NCBI RefSeq assembly: GCF_040802235.1
Contig: NC_133169.1
Location: 47,251,034 to 47,315,033, forward strand
Direction of reading: 5' to 3'
DNA: 64,000 bases
Source: Manis javanica
Taxonomy: Eukaryota; Chordata; Mammalia; Pholidota; Manidae
The notes under the pieces are model-generated. The model made no database searches, was not told where the DNA came from, and saw only the letters and a program-made list of their open reading frames with translations. A program made the translations under genes and the position numbers. Each line of letters opens with the position of its first letter. Position 1 is the stretch's first letter. Positions 48,001 to 59,246 of the stretch are shown in pieces.

Positions 48001-48917
48001 GAATATAAGTCAGGAAACCATAAAACTCTTAGAAGACAACATAGGCAAACATTTCCTGAATATAAGCATGAGAACTTCTTCCTGAACACAGCTCCTCAAG
48101 TGAGGGGAAAAAAAGCAAAAATGAATTAATGGGACTACATCAAACTAAAAAATTTTTGTACAGCAAAGGACATCATCAATAAAACAAAAAGGCATCCTAC
48201 AGTATGGGAGAATATATTTGTGAATGACATATCCAAAAAGGGGTTAACATCCAAAATATATAAAAAACTTACCTGCCTCAACACCCAAAAAGCAAATAAC
48301 CCGATTAACAAATGGGCAGAGGATATGAAGAGACGATTCTATAAAGAAATTCAGATGGCCAACAGAAACATGAAAAGATGCTCCGCATCACTAATCATCA
48401 GGGAAATGCAAATTAAAACCACAATGAGATATCACCTCACACCAGTAAGGATGGCCAGCATCGAAAAGACTAAGAACAACAAATGTTGGCAAGGATGCAG
48501 AGAAAGGGGAACCCTCATACACTGCTGGTGGGAATGTAAGCTAGTTCAACCATTGTGGAAAGCAATATGCAGTTTCCTCAAAAAACTAAAAATAGAAATA
48601 CCATTTGACCCCAGAATCCCACTTCTTGGAATATACCCAAAGAAAGAACTTCTCAGATTAAAAAAGACATATGCACTGCTATGTTCATTGCAGTACTTTT
48701 TATAATAGCCAAGATATGGAAGCAATCTAAGTGTCCTTCTGTAGATGAATGGATAAAGAAGATGTGGTACATATATACAATGGAATACTATTTAGCCATA
48801 AGAAAGAAACAAATCCTACCATGTGCAACAACATGGATGGAGCTGGAGGACATTATGCTCAGTGAAATAAGCCAGGCGAAAAAAGACAAATGCCAAATGA
48901 TTTCCCTCATTCGTTGA
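45081..48917 (+). pseudogene. L1 ORF2 (endonuclease, RT, C-terminal domain), broken
   Basis: The endonuclease domain is fully open (45,081-45,935; the true start is probably ATG 45,108) with LNVNGLN, LQETHF, IINIYAPN, GDFNT, RIDHILG and SDHKAM, so its catalytic residues appear intact. At about 45,930 the frame shifts to METNDNSN..., as in the 19-kb copy. Further breaks lie near 46,210, 46,620 and 47,067 (TGA just before the QGCPLSP motif). FADDMILY, the RT catalytic site, is at about 47,200. The C-terminal segment includes a CWQGC...HCWWEC cysteine cluster (48,220-48,705), with a final frameshift near 48,690. It cannot make a full protein. Confidence 0.92.
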
Positions 48918-49273
48918 GTATAGCAATGAAGCAAAACTGAAGGAACAAAATGGCAGCAGACTCAGAGACTCCAAGAATGAACTAGTGGTTGCCAAAGGGG
49001 AGAGGTGTGGGAGGGCGGGTGGGAAGGGGGGGAGAAGGGGAGTGAGGGGTATTATGTTTAGTACACATGGTGTGGGGGATCACGGGGGGAACAGTGTAGC
49101 ACAGAGAAGGGACATAGTAGATCTCTGGCAACTTGCTGCACTGATGGACAGTGAGTGCATTGGGGTGTGGGCGGGGACTTGATAATGTGGGTGAATGTAG
49201 TAACCACATTGTTTTTTCATGTGAAACCTTCATAAGAGTGTATATCAATCATACCTTAATAAAAATTTTTTTA

Positions 49274-49289
49274 AAAACTGCCTGAATCA
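49274..49289. repeat. 16-bp target-site duplication, right copy
   Basis: AAAACTGCCTGAATCA, a perfect match to 43,293-43,308. Confidence 0.92.
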
Positions 49290-49373
49290 CATAAAGAACA
49301 TAAAATTCAACTCCAAAGAAAATTGTTTGAGGAGGGGATGCCCTGCTTAGAAATCTAGAAGCAGCTTCCCATA

Positions 49374-49862
49374 GTGTGTAAAACTATGGGATGCACATTT
49401 AAAATATGTAATATTTACAAGAATGCTGAAATCATGGATAAAGTATTAGAAAGAACCCCTTCTTTCTATCAAAAGGAGATTCTCTTCTGTGAGAAATTCT
49501 CAAGTTGCTTGACATCTCTGTCCACTGAGAGGAAGCTCAAGGAGCTGAGAGAAGAAATCATCAGGGAAATACTTGCTAACTTCCAGTCCCAGCCTTTCCC
49601 ACGGGGCCTACTGGTTCCAACTGTTCTGCGCCCAGCTCACGAATCCCAGAATTATCATAGAGTTCCTCAGGGCCTTGAGGCCCCAGCTAAAGAGCAGAGT
49701 CAAATTTTTCAGGGCTCAGGGTTCTGTAGTACCCCCCCAGACTTGACTTGGCTTTCACAGAAACTGATACCTGAAAACTTACAATTACAAGATAACATCT
49801 ACGAGTCTCTTTCCTCTTCATACTTCATAATATTTTCATTAAATATTTCCTTGAATAATTAA
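49374..49862 (+). other. Open frame of unknown origin (162 codons)
   Basis: An open frame directly after the L1 insertion, in duplicated flanking DNA. It contains KLKELREEIIREILAN and a proline-rich middle, and ends in a hydrophobic, serine-rich tail that runs into AT-rich DNA. Part of it is recognisable in copy A (2,640-3,060), where the frame is interrupted. I do not recognise the protein. It could be a former exon, a gag-like or LTR fragment, or chance. The absence of an intact frame in copy A argues against a conserved gene. Confidence 0.3.
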
Positions 49863-50059
49863 GGGAATTAAGAATTTCAACCTTTTGTTTCATGTTTTAT
49901 CATTTTTTAAACATTTATTATTTTGTGTAAAATATTATTGTTTACTGAAATACTCCTCAAATTTGTGCAGTCAAAACAAGTTTTGCCTTGATGCAAAAAT
50001 AACAAATAACACATCCCAAAACAAACCACAGATATTTAGAAAATATTTCCAAGTAATAC

Positions 50060-50660
50060 ATACAATAAGAGACTTTATCTAAGATATAAAGAAGAATTGA
50101 TACATAATTCTCATCACACAATCACATAAAAACTTAAAACATTGCCAAATAATATGGTAAAGGCCTGCCACACCTAAGTATTTATGCAGGGTAACCAGAA
50201 ACACCTGACTAGCAATGTTTTCCAGTAGTTTATTTTTCATAGGCTGATACTAGAAACAATACATATGTCTATCAACAGAAAATAAATAAATGAAGTGTGG
50301 TATGTCCTACATTCAAAACCTACTTTGCAATAAATGAATAAACTATTGATTCAGAAAATCTCATGGATGACACTCAAAATTATTATGATCTGTGAGGAAG
50401 CCTAACAAAAACAATTACCTGCTTCATGTATGTATAACTAGAGAATTCAGACATATATATAGTCAGAGAAAGCAGTTCAGGGTGGGGGTTTGGGAGACAT
50501 GGAAAGCCAAATGGAGGGATGACCACAGGGCTCAAGGAAACTACTGGGGATAATGTTTATATTTATTTTGAGTTGAAATAAAGATTTTGAAGGTCTGTAC
50601 ATTTGACTGTGCACATTGTCAATTTGACAACAAAATAAGACAACAAAAAAGCTAATGGAG
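50060..50660 (+). repeat. Old L1 3' end, sense (copy B)
   Basis: Counterpart of 3,240-3,990 in copy A, with the same degraded L1 3' phrases. Predates the duplication. Confidence 0.55.
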
Positions 50661-50699
50661 TAGGTACTTTTGTTCCCTGGTATTGGTGTCATATACAAA

Positions 50700-51531
50700 A
50701 ATATCATCTTCCATACCTTTATCAAGGAGCTCACTGCATATTTTTTTCCTAGGAGTTTAATGATTTCAGGTCTCACACTGAAATGTTGACATCATTTTGA
50801 GTTAGTTTTGCACAGTGTGTAAGACAGCAACAAAGTTTAATTATTTTGTTGTGGCTGTCCAGTATTCCCAACCTCATTTATTCAGTATCCCATGTGTATA
50901 TCTTAGGTATACATTCTTGGCTCTTTTGTCATATATTAATCAACTGTATGTGTGGGTTTATATCCAGGCTTTCTATTCCTTTCATTGATGTATATGTTTA
51001 CTTTTAGGAAAATACCACACTGTTTTGATTTACTATGGGCTTACAGAATAGTTTGAACCCAGGGACCATGCTATATCCAGGTTTGTTCCTTCTCAAGAAT
51101 TCTGTGGCAATATGGGTTCTTTTGTTCCATATAAATTTAAGGATTTTTTTTTGTCCCATTTCTGCAAAATATGCCATTGGAATTTCGATAGGAATTGCAT
51201 TCAATCTGTAGATACTTTGTGCAGTATGGATATTTTAACAATACTACTTTTCCAATCTTTGAGCGTGGAGTATCTTGAAATTTATTTGTGTCTTTTTCAA
51301 TTAATTACCTCAGTGTCTTTTAGTTTTTAATAAACACACAGGTCATTCTTCTCATGGTTAAAATTTATCAAAAATTGTTATTTTTCTTCAGTTGTAAATT
51401 AGTTTGTTTTCTTAGTTGTTCTTTCTGATAGTTATGATTATATAGTAACACAATTGATCTCTGTATGTCTATTCTCTATCTTGTGACTTAATTCATATTA
51501 ACTCTAATAGAGTTTTGGTGGAATCTTAAAG
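50700..51531 (-). repeat. Old L1 ORF2 fragment, antisense
   Basis: Antisense ORF2 (TCGATAGGAATTGCATTCAATC near 51,187 and the surrounding blocks). The same element as 4,020-4,650 in copy A. It is cut by a small young L1 piece at 51,544-51,650 and by the L1 at 51,983-54,360. Confidence 0.7.
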
Positions 51532-51543
51532 ATTTCCCATATA
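51532..51543. repeat. Target-site duplication, left copy
   Basis: ATTTCCCATATA, repeated at 51,651-51,662 on the other side of the short L1 insertion. Confidence 0.75.
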
Positions 51544-51650
51544 TAATGGAGTATGTGGTGAGGAATTTGTAATAGGGGGAACCTAGTAACCATAATGTTG
51601 CTCATGTAATTGTAGATTAATGATACCAAAAAAAAAATGCACATAAAAAA
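51544..51650 (+). mobile_element. 107-bp L1 3' insertion
   Basis: Extreme 3' end of a young L1: TTTGTAATAGGGGGAACCTAGTAACCATAATG, then TGTAGATTAATGATACC and an A-tail. Nearly the same text as the 3' end of the L1 at 54,270-54,340. Flanked by a perfect 12-bp target duplication. A heavily 5'-truncated retrotransposition event. Confidence 0.85.
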
Positions 51651-51662
51651 ATTTCCCATATA
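51651..51662. repeat. Target-site duplication, right copy
   Basis: ATTTCCCATATA, a perfect match to 51,532-51,543. Confidence 0.75.
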
Positions 51663-51970
51663 AAGTAAAATATCATGTACAAATAGTGACAGTTTTATTT
51701 CTTCCTTTCCACTTTGGATGTATTTTATTTGCTTTTCTTCTGTGATTCCTGTGGATAGGACTTTCAATGTTACATGGAATAAAAATAGCCAGTTTAGATA
51801 TCCTTGTCTTATGCCTGATCTTAGAGGAAAATCTTTCAGCTTTTCTTTGCCATTGACAATGAAGTTAGCAGTAGGTTTTTCATAAATAGGACTGTAATTG
51901 TTGAGAATGTTTCTTGAATGTCCACTTTGTTGAGAGTTTTTATCATAAATTGATCTTGATTTTCTCAAAA
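51663..51970 (-). repeat. Old L1 ORF2 fragment, antisense, continued
   Basis: Continuation of the old antisense ORF2 of 50,700-51,531 after the 107-bp L1 insertion. It runs to the left target duplication of the L1 at 51,983. Confidence 0.65.
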
Positions 51971-51982
51971 GATGCTTTTTCT
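51971..51982. repeat. Target-site duplication, left copy
   Basis: GATGCTTTTTCT, identical to 54,361-54,372. Confidence 0.8.
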
Positions 51983-54360
51983 AGATGCTAAAAAAGTACT
52001 TGACAAAATTCAACATCCATTCATGAAAAAAACTGTCAACAAAATGGGTATAGATGACAAGTAGCTCAACATAATAAAGGCCATATATGACAAACCCACA
52101 GCCAACATTATATTTAACAGAGAGAAGCTGAAAGCTTTTCCTTTAAGATGAGGAACAAGACAAAGATGCCCACTTTCCCCACTTTTATTCAACACAGCAT
52201 TGGAGGTCCTAGCCACAGCAATCAGACAACACAAAGAAATAAAAGGCATCCAGATTAGCAAGGAAGAAGTCAAACTGTTCCTGTTTGTAGATGACATGAC
52301 ATTGTACATAAAAACTCTAAAGAATCAACTCCAAAACTACTAGATCTAATATCTGAATTAAGCAAAGTTGCAGGATACAAAATTAATACACAGAAATCTG
52401 TTGCATTCCTATACACTAATGATGAACTAATAGAAAGAGAAATCAGGGCAACAATTCCATTCATAATTCCATCAAAAAGAATAAAATACCTAGGAATGAA
52501 CCTAACCAAGGAAGTGAAAGACCTATACCCTGAAAACTACAAGACACTCTTAAGAGAAACTAAAGAGGACACTAATAAATGGAAGTTCATCCCATGCTCT
52601 TGGCTAGGAAGAATTAATATTGTCAAAATGACCATCTGGCCTAAAGCAATCTACAGATTCAATGCAATCTCTATCAAAATAACTATAGCATTCTTCAATG
52701 AACCAGAGCAAATAGTTCTAAAATTCATATGGAATGACAGATGTCCAAGAATAGCCAAAGCAATCTTGAGAAGGAAGAATAAAGCAGTGGGGATCTCACT
52801 TCCCAACTTCAAACTCTACTACAAAGCCACAGTAATCAAGACAATTTGGTACTGGCACAAGAACAGACCCATAGACCAGTGGAACAGAATAGAGAGCCCA
52901 GATATAAATGCAAGCATATATGGTCAATTAATATATGATAAAGGAGCCATGGATATACAATGGGGAAATGACAGCCTCTTCAACAGCTGATATTGGTAAA
53001 ACTGGACAACTACATGTAAGGGGATGAAACTGGGATATTTTCTAACACCATGCACAAAAGGAAATTCAAAATAAATTAAAGACTTGAATGTAAGTCAGGA
53101 AGCCATAAAACTCTTAGAAAAAAACATAGGCAAAAATCTCTTGGACATAAACATGAGCAACTTCTTCATGAACATATCTCCCCAGGCAAGGGAAACAAAA
53201 GCAAAAATGAAGAAGTGGGACCCTACCAAACTAAAAAGCTTCTGTACAGGAAAGGACACCATCAATAGAACAAAAAGATATCCTATGGTCTGGGAGAATA
53301 TATTCATAAATGACAGGTCTGATAAGGGGTTGACATCCAAATTATGTAAAGAGCTCACACACCCCAACAAACAAAAAGTAAATAAGCCAATTAAAAACTG
53401 GGCAGAGGAGCTGAACAGACACTTCTCCAAAGAAGAAATTCAGATGGTCAACAGGCACATGAAAAGATGCTCCACATCGCTAGTCATCAGAGAAATGCAA
53501 ATTAAAACCACAATTAGATATCACCTCACACCAGCTAGGATGATCAACACCCAAAGACAAACAACAGTAAATGTTGGCAAGGTTGTGGAGAAAAGGGAAC
53601 CCTCCTACACTGCTGGCGGGAATGTAAACTAGTTCAACCATTGTGGAAAGCAGTATGGAGGTTCCTCAAAATGCTCAAAATAGAAATACAATTTGACCCA
53701 GGTAGTCCACTCCTAGGAATTTACCCTAAGAGTGCAGGAACCCAGTTTGAAAAAGACATAGCACCCCTATGTTTATTACAGCACTATTTAAAATAGCCAA
53801 GAAATGGAAGCAACCTAAGTGTCCATCAGTAGATGAATGGATAAAGAAGATGTGGTGTGTATACACAATGGAATATTATTCAACCATAAGAAGAAAACAG
53901 ATCCTACCTTGCAACACTATGGATGGAGCTAGAGGGTATTATGCTCAGTGAAATAAGCCAGGGAGAGAAAGACAAGTATCAAATGATTTCACTCATCTGT
54001 GGAATATAAGAACAAAGCAAAAACTGAAGGAACAAAACAGCAGCAGACTCACAGAACTCAAGAATGGACTAACAGTTACCAAAGGGGGAGGGACTGGGGC
54101 AGATGGGTGGAAAGGGAGGGATAAGGGGAAAAAAGGGGCATTATGATTAGCACACATAATGTAGTGGAGGGGGACATGGGAAAGGCAGTATATACAGAGA
54201 AGACAAGTAGTGATTCTATAGCATCTTACTACGCTGATGGACAGTTATTGTAATGGGGCATGGGGGGGGGATTTAATAATAGGGGGAGTGTAGTAACCAT
54301 AATGTGCAAGTAACTGTACATTAATGATATAAAAAATTTTTAACAGTAAAGCACAAAGAT
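51983..54360 (+). mobile_element. 5'-truncated L1 nested in old L1
   Basis: A sense L1 that begins inside the RT domain and continues through the ORF2 C-terminus (to about 54,000) and a G-rich 3' UTR. It is inserted into the old antisense L1, whose text continues at 54,361 after a 12-bp target duplication. The first bases of the element (AGATGCTAAAAAAG) resemble the end of the target, consistent with microhomology at the 5' join. The 3' end is unusual: after AAAAAATTTTTAACAG come about 15 bases (TAAAGCACAAAGAT) rather than a plain A tail. Confidence 0.88.
51990..54000 (+). pseudogene. L1 ORF2 C-terminal part, broken
   Basis: RT palm to C-terminus in several frames. LFVDDMTLY (a Val in place of the Ala of FADD) is the catalytic site at about 52,280. 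An open block runs 52,496-52,990 (GRINIVKM... [20 protein letters not shown]), another 53,084-53,632 with the conserved C-terminal region, and the end 53,769-53,951 (KMWCVYTMEYYSTI). Stops and frameshifts between the blocks show it is inactive. Confidence 0.85.
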
Positions 54361-54372
54361 GATGCTTTTTCT
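54361..54372. repeat. Target-site duplication, right copy
   Basis: GATGCTTTTTCT, a perfect match to 51,971-51,982. Confidence 0.8.
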
Positions 54373-55740
54373 GCATCTATTGAGATGATCATATGATTTG
54401 CATCTTTTGTTTGTATGTGTACCTCACTGATTGATCCATGCATTTGAACATCCATACATCCTTGGAATATCTATTTGATAGTGGTGTCTCATTCTTTTTA
54501 ATGTGTTGCTGATTTCAGTATGCTAATTTGTTGAGGGTTGTCAGGTCTATGTTCATCAGTATATTGGCTTAGAATTTTCTTTGTGGAGTCATTCATTTTG
54601 TAATCAGTGTTATGCTGACCATATAAAATAATTTTGGAAGTGTTCCTTAATTTTAAATATTAAGGAGAAATTTGTGAAGGATACATATTTGCCCTTTGCA
54701 TGTTTGGTAGAATTTACTTGTAAAACTGCCTATGCTGTGCCTATATTTTTAGGAGTTTTTAAACTAGTGATTCAATTTAATTATTTTAATTAGCCTATTC
54801 AGACTTTTTATTTCTTCACAATTTATTCCTGAAAGATTTTATGTCTCTAACATTTTGCCCACTTCGTCGAGGTTTTCTAATTTGTTAGCTTGTAACTGTT
54901 CATAATAATCTCCTATGATCCTTTGCCTTTCTGTTGCATCAGTTGTAACTTCTATACTTTCATATTTCTATTTTTATTTATTTGGTCTCTCTCTGTTTTT
55001 CACTGGTTTTGCCAGAAATTTACACAATTAATTTAACTTTTCAAGGAACCAGTTATGAGTTTCATTGAACTTTTTCTATTGTCCCTTTTTACTCTGTTTT
55101 CATTTATTTCCACTGTGATTTTATTATAACCTTTCTTTTACTCACTTTGGTGGCTGTCAGCTCCATCTCTGGAATGAGACTGAGAATATATTGTTTACTA
55201 GGGCTTCCATCCCTGGATGAAGACCCTGCAGTTTCCTGCCTCTCTGGAAGTGCCTTTAAAATGAGTAAGTGCATCTCCCTTGCATTTTGTCTTGACAATT
55301 TTCACTCTGTTGGTTGGCACTGGACCTCATAGTGATAGGGTCTGCTTATGAGTCCTTCAGGAGTAGAATCTTTGTTCCCTATAGCTCTGATTTTCCTGGA
55401 CTCAATCCATGCTGATTTAGAAAATCAGACATATGAGGGCTTCTCCTTCCGGTGTCATCTGCAGAGTCAGGGTGTCTGATGTGAAACACAATCCCTTCAA
55501 GTGAAAGTGCCATATTTTGGGACCCCTCTTGTGTGCAGGGTCAGTGCATCTGGTTGGGGTTCTATAAGTCTTGTCTGTGCCTCGCCTAACCTTGATGTCT
55601 CTCTTTTGTCTTTTGCTGTGGAGGTGCGGTTCATATAGTTCTAAGGTCTTTATCAGTGGATGATTATTCCATGTGAAGCTGTGAATTTGCTATGTATATG
55701 GGAGGAGGTGAACTTAAGGTCTTCCTACTCTATCATCATG
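54373..55740 (-). repeat. Old L1 antisense, continued
   Basis: Continuation of the interrupted L1: RT region (GCATCTATTGAGATGATCAT at 54,373 onward) and further ORF2 sequence running towards its N-terminus to about 55,130, then less certain L1-like text. The minus-strand frame 55,104-55,298 is not recognisable and lies in a less AT-rich patch. Confidence 0.6.
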
Positions 55741-57845
55741 AAACACCCTCCAGGAGATTTATAGTTTGTGTTTTACATTTTGGTATACCACCCATTTTGT
55801 ATTAATCTTTATTGTTTATACAGTAGAAGTTTATCCTTCGATGGGTTTTCAAAAATATACACACATGTTCAGTGCAAATCCATGTCAGGAAATTGTTTCA
55901 CAAATCATTCCTGATGCTCTAACTCAGCCACCCTCTGTATCTTCCCTTTATAAGCAACAACTGTTAGGGATTCTTTTCCAGAATAGTTTAACCTGATCTT
56001 CATATATGTGAGCTTCACAATATGATTTTTTAGTCCAAATAACATTTTGATACTCAGGTACTTGTTGCCAATGTCAGTAGAGTTTTCTTTTTGTTTCCCT
56101 ATTTAGTGTGGCTGGTAGTAAGACACTGAGGGAATGTGCCAGAATTTGTTGATTCTTCGAGGACTGACACATGGGATGCTTACATTTGGGGTTATAAAAA
56201 ATAGCATTTTATGAATATTCTTTTAGAAGCCTTTTATTCAAATGGGCTCCTTTCTATTGCTTAATACCTGGGAATAGAATTGCTCTGCATGTGTTTATTT
56301 GATAAGTAACTGCCATTAATTTAAAGAGATATTGTTGCATCTTCTCACAATGCCACCAAAGGGAAATAAGAGTTCTTATTGCAGCACATCCTTGCCAGAT
56401 TCAGCATTCTTAATCTTATTTTTAATTATGTAATTGTAGTTTTGGGGGGATTATTGGCATAGTAGGCTTTGCTCATCTTATTTTGTGTGATGAGTTTTCC
56501 AGTCCTTTCCCACCTTTATTTGGTTATTTGTCTATTCCTGAGTTGCAAGTATTTAGTGCAAGTGATTTGAAGGTTTCAAGATCTCACAAATCAGGAATGT
56601 GTGTTTTTCTGGGAGACAATTTCAGAAGCTATTTCAATGTGGCAGGAGTAACTGAGGTGCTGATATTCTCATGGTGGCTGGCCAGGTAAGATGTGGACTG
56701 AAAATCAACTACTAGAATTAACAATTTGGAGGTCATTAACTGCCTTGATGAGAGACGTATGGTGCAGGATTCGGGACATTGACTGCTCAGAATGGATTTA
56801 AGAGAAAATAGCAAGTGAGGGTTGGAGATAGAACAATGATCTGTGCGGGTGACATGAAGACTGGCACTCACCAAAGCCTCTGGTCCTGAGGAGAGTTCTA
56901 GCAGGTCCCCACCATTTGGCAGGTGCTCTAATAAAAAATCTGTTACCTTCACTAATAGCGTGTTAGCCTCTTAAACCCTCTAAACTGTGAGTTTTTCCTG
57001 ACCCAGGGCAGGCCAGTCTGTGATCCAGTCCCTCAGTGACATGCTTCCTTACTGAGGGACTGACTTAGAGATGGGTCTACCTTAGTAATGTCTCCAACTC
57101 TCCTGCCATTTTTTATTTGGTCATTTATCCCACATTGTGTGCTCAAGTGTCTTCTCAGGCCTCATTTCATCCTAATGATGATTTGCTCTGTGTGTAGGAG
57201 CAGATTTGGTATATGTGTGTGTAGCAGGAGCTTGGGTTCTGGCCCTTTATTTATTGCATCTTTAAATTCCTCCAGGAGTGAATATTCTAAACAGCAATAT
57301 TTCCATGGGTAAAGAACATTTTCTAAAATGTGTAATGAAATGCAACAGCAGATGTATTAAATTTCAAAGAAAGACAGAGCCTGACTTCCTTGGGTGTTTT
57401 GCATATTATAGTCTTAATGACACTCAGTCAATCCTTAGAAAGAATGTTCTGTAAATGCTGATGCTCTGGAAAGGATAATGTAAGGTTGCTAAATGTTCTT
57501 GCCTGTTTTACCAATGTGTACCAATGAGACATCCTTTTTACTAGTGATGCAATTATTTTAAAAGGATAATTATGAAGGTAAGTAGGAATCGAGAATTCAT
57601 GTTTCATAATTGGATACATGAAGGCAAAATATTTTTTATTAAAACAAGGAATTTGTCTTTTTAATAATAAGCTAGTGATTTCAGGTAGAAAAATTGCATG
57701 CACATAACATGTTTATTTAATATTTGGCTCTTTGTTTTCTGGACATTCTAAACATGAGAAATAAAAGGTTGATCTCACAAGAGCCAGAGATTCTGATATA
57801 TTGTTGGATAAATTATATAGATCTCTAAGTGTGTATAGATGTGTG

Positions 57846-57847
<2 letters not shown>
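55741..57847. other. Intergenic; old L1 at the left, otherwise no gene seen
   Basis: 55,780-56,560 contains antisense L1-like 3' sequence (for example the block near 56,270-56,530). From 56,560 to 57,847 the sequence is non-coding; short frames (56,629-56,952 minus; 57,088-57,312 plus; 57,428-57,703 minus) show no features I recognise. Confidence 0.4.

Positions 57848-57884
<37 letters not shown>
57848..57884. repeat. (TG)n microsatellite
   Basis: About 18 uninterrupted TG units, in a wider TG-rich stretch starting near 57,829. Confidence 0.97.
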
Positions 57885-57886
<2 letters not shown>

Positions 57887-58039
57887 CTGTGTGTTCTAAG
57901 ACATTGAGTTCTAGTCATGAAGGAAAGGAGATGTTTAGAGGAAATACCCAAATGTCTGTCAGTTTGTAGTGCCCATGGAGCCACAAGGAAGTACTTGAGC
58001 CAGTGCCATTTATGCAGCTCCTCTTATATTGTCCTTGAG

Positions 58040-58850
58040 TAGCTTATTTTTATATATTTTTGTGGTATCTTTCAAAATTAATCAAATTTAATATATATCA
58101 GTTCATCATTACTAAGATTATAACTGCTTTGTTTAGTGTAAAAAACTTTCCTAACCACAAATTTATGAACATATATTTAGGTTTTCTTCCAGATAGTTTA
58201 TTGTTTTGGTCTTCACATTTCTGTGTTCCTTCACTACGGTCGTCCATCTGAGCATGACAGGGGAAGGAGCTCAAGAATAATTGCCTCCAAACTATTATTG
58301 GATTGGTTCAGCATTATTGATTAAGAGGACGGTCTTTTCCCCCATATTTCTGTAGTAGAAATTTGTGATATACCTACTGTAGAAAATTCTTATATACCCA
58401 CTGCCTATATTTGAGTGGGTCCGTTTTTGAATTCTGCTCTTTAAGCTGATCTGTGTCTCTCTGACACAGTACTGTAACTATTTATGTGCATAAGAAGTCT
58501 TGATATTTGATGACATAAATCTTCCAGCTTTTTTTTATTACTCAAGGATCTTTAAGTATTCTCAATCCCTTGAACTTCTTTAAGACTTCTTTATTCTTGG
58601 CCTTTTCAATTCCAGTGTAAACTTTAGGATGAGCATTAAATCCTTTTGAATGAGTGTACTTGAAGTCATGCTTTGAGTCCAGGAGAAAACTATATGCTCC
58701 AGTTAAGGAGGTGGTTTTTTTGTAGTATAGATTCCGGGTAAAGACTTGTGAATTTTCAGTAGTGAACTTCCAAGTGTTTATTATTGCTCTTGTAAATTAT
58801 GTTTAAACATCATTTTCTAATGGCATTTTCTTTCATAAAGGAATACTTTC
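58040..58850 (-). repeat. Old L1 ORF2 fragment, antisense
   Basis: Weak antisense ORF2 similarity around 58,160-58,620 (TGCTCTTTAAGCTGATCTGTG, TCTTCCAGCTTTTTTTTATT). Heavily decayed. Confidence 0.4.
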
Positions 58851-58899
58851 TATATATGGAATTTTGTTAATTTGAATAATTTGTGTACAGAATTTTAAG

Positions 58900-59246
58900 A
58901 AATCACTTTACAGTGGTATGATTGACGTAATACTTGTTATACACAACTCAGTGACCTCGGGGATCAGAATAACCCATGAAACCTGCATCACCATGAGGCC
59001 GCAGACACGTCCATCGCCGCCGGAGGTTTCCTGATTCCCTTGCACAAATTTCAGTATGTAACGCAGTATTTCTAGGGCTACCTCTGTGCTGTACAGTGGA
59101 TCTACGGGATGCATTCGTCTTGCATAACTGGGGATTTGCACCCTTGTGTCCTCGCCTGCCCGTTTTCCCCTTTCCAGCCCCTAGTTTCCTCCACTTAACT
59201 CTCTACTTCTATGAATTTGACTATTTTAGTTTCCATATAAAATAAG

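Larger units (their letters stand above)
43309..49273 (+). mobile_element. Near full-length L1, inactivated
   Basis: A 5.97-kb sense L1 beginning GGACTCTGGATTAAAGATGG and ending in a short A/T-rich tail, bracketed by a perfect 16-bp target duplication. It has a 5' UTR (43,309-43,949), ORF1 (43,950-44,798), an inter-ORF region, ORF2 (45,108 to 48,917) and a 3' UTR. Copy A of the duplication (around 2,540-2,575) has the uninterrupted site, so this L1 arrived after the duplication, or copy A is the ancestral form. Both ORFs are broken. The 5' UTR start and length match the minus-strand copy at 21.5 kb. Confidence 0.95.
40771..55000. other. Duplicated segment, copy B
   Basis: Second copy of the left-end sequence. 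Excluding three L1 insertions (43,309-49,273; 51,544-51,650; 51,983-54,360) it runs parallel to 1-5,385. The starts are about 40.77 kb apart, so one explanation is a tandem duplication with a unit of that size, carrying OR genes. The left boundary of homology lies close to 40,771 only because the window begins there. The right boundary is blurred within old L1. No host gene is confirmed inside. Confidence 0.7.

Noticed and set aside
57829-57900. TG-rich stretch considered as a regulatory or Z-DNA element
   Set aside because: An ordinary dinucleotide microsatellite; no neighbouring gene or promoter gives it a role.
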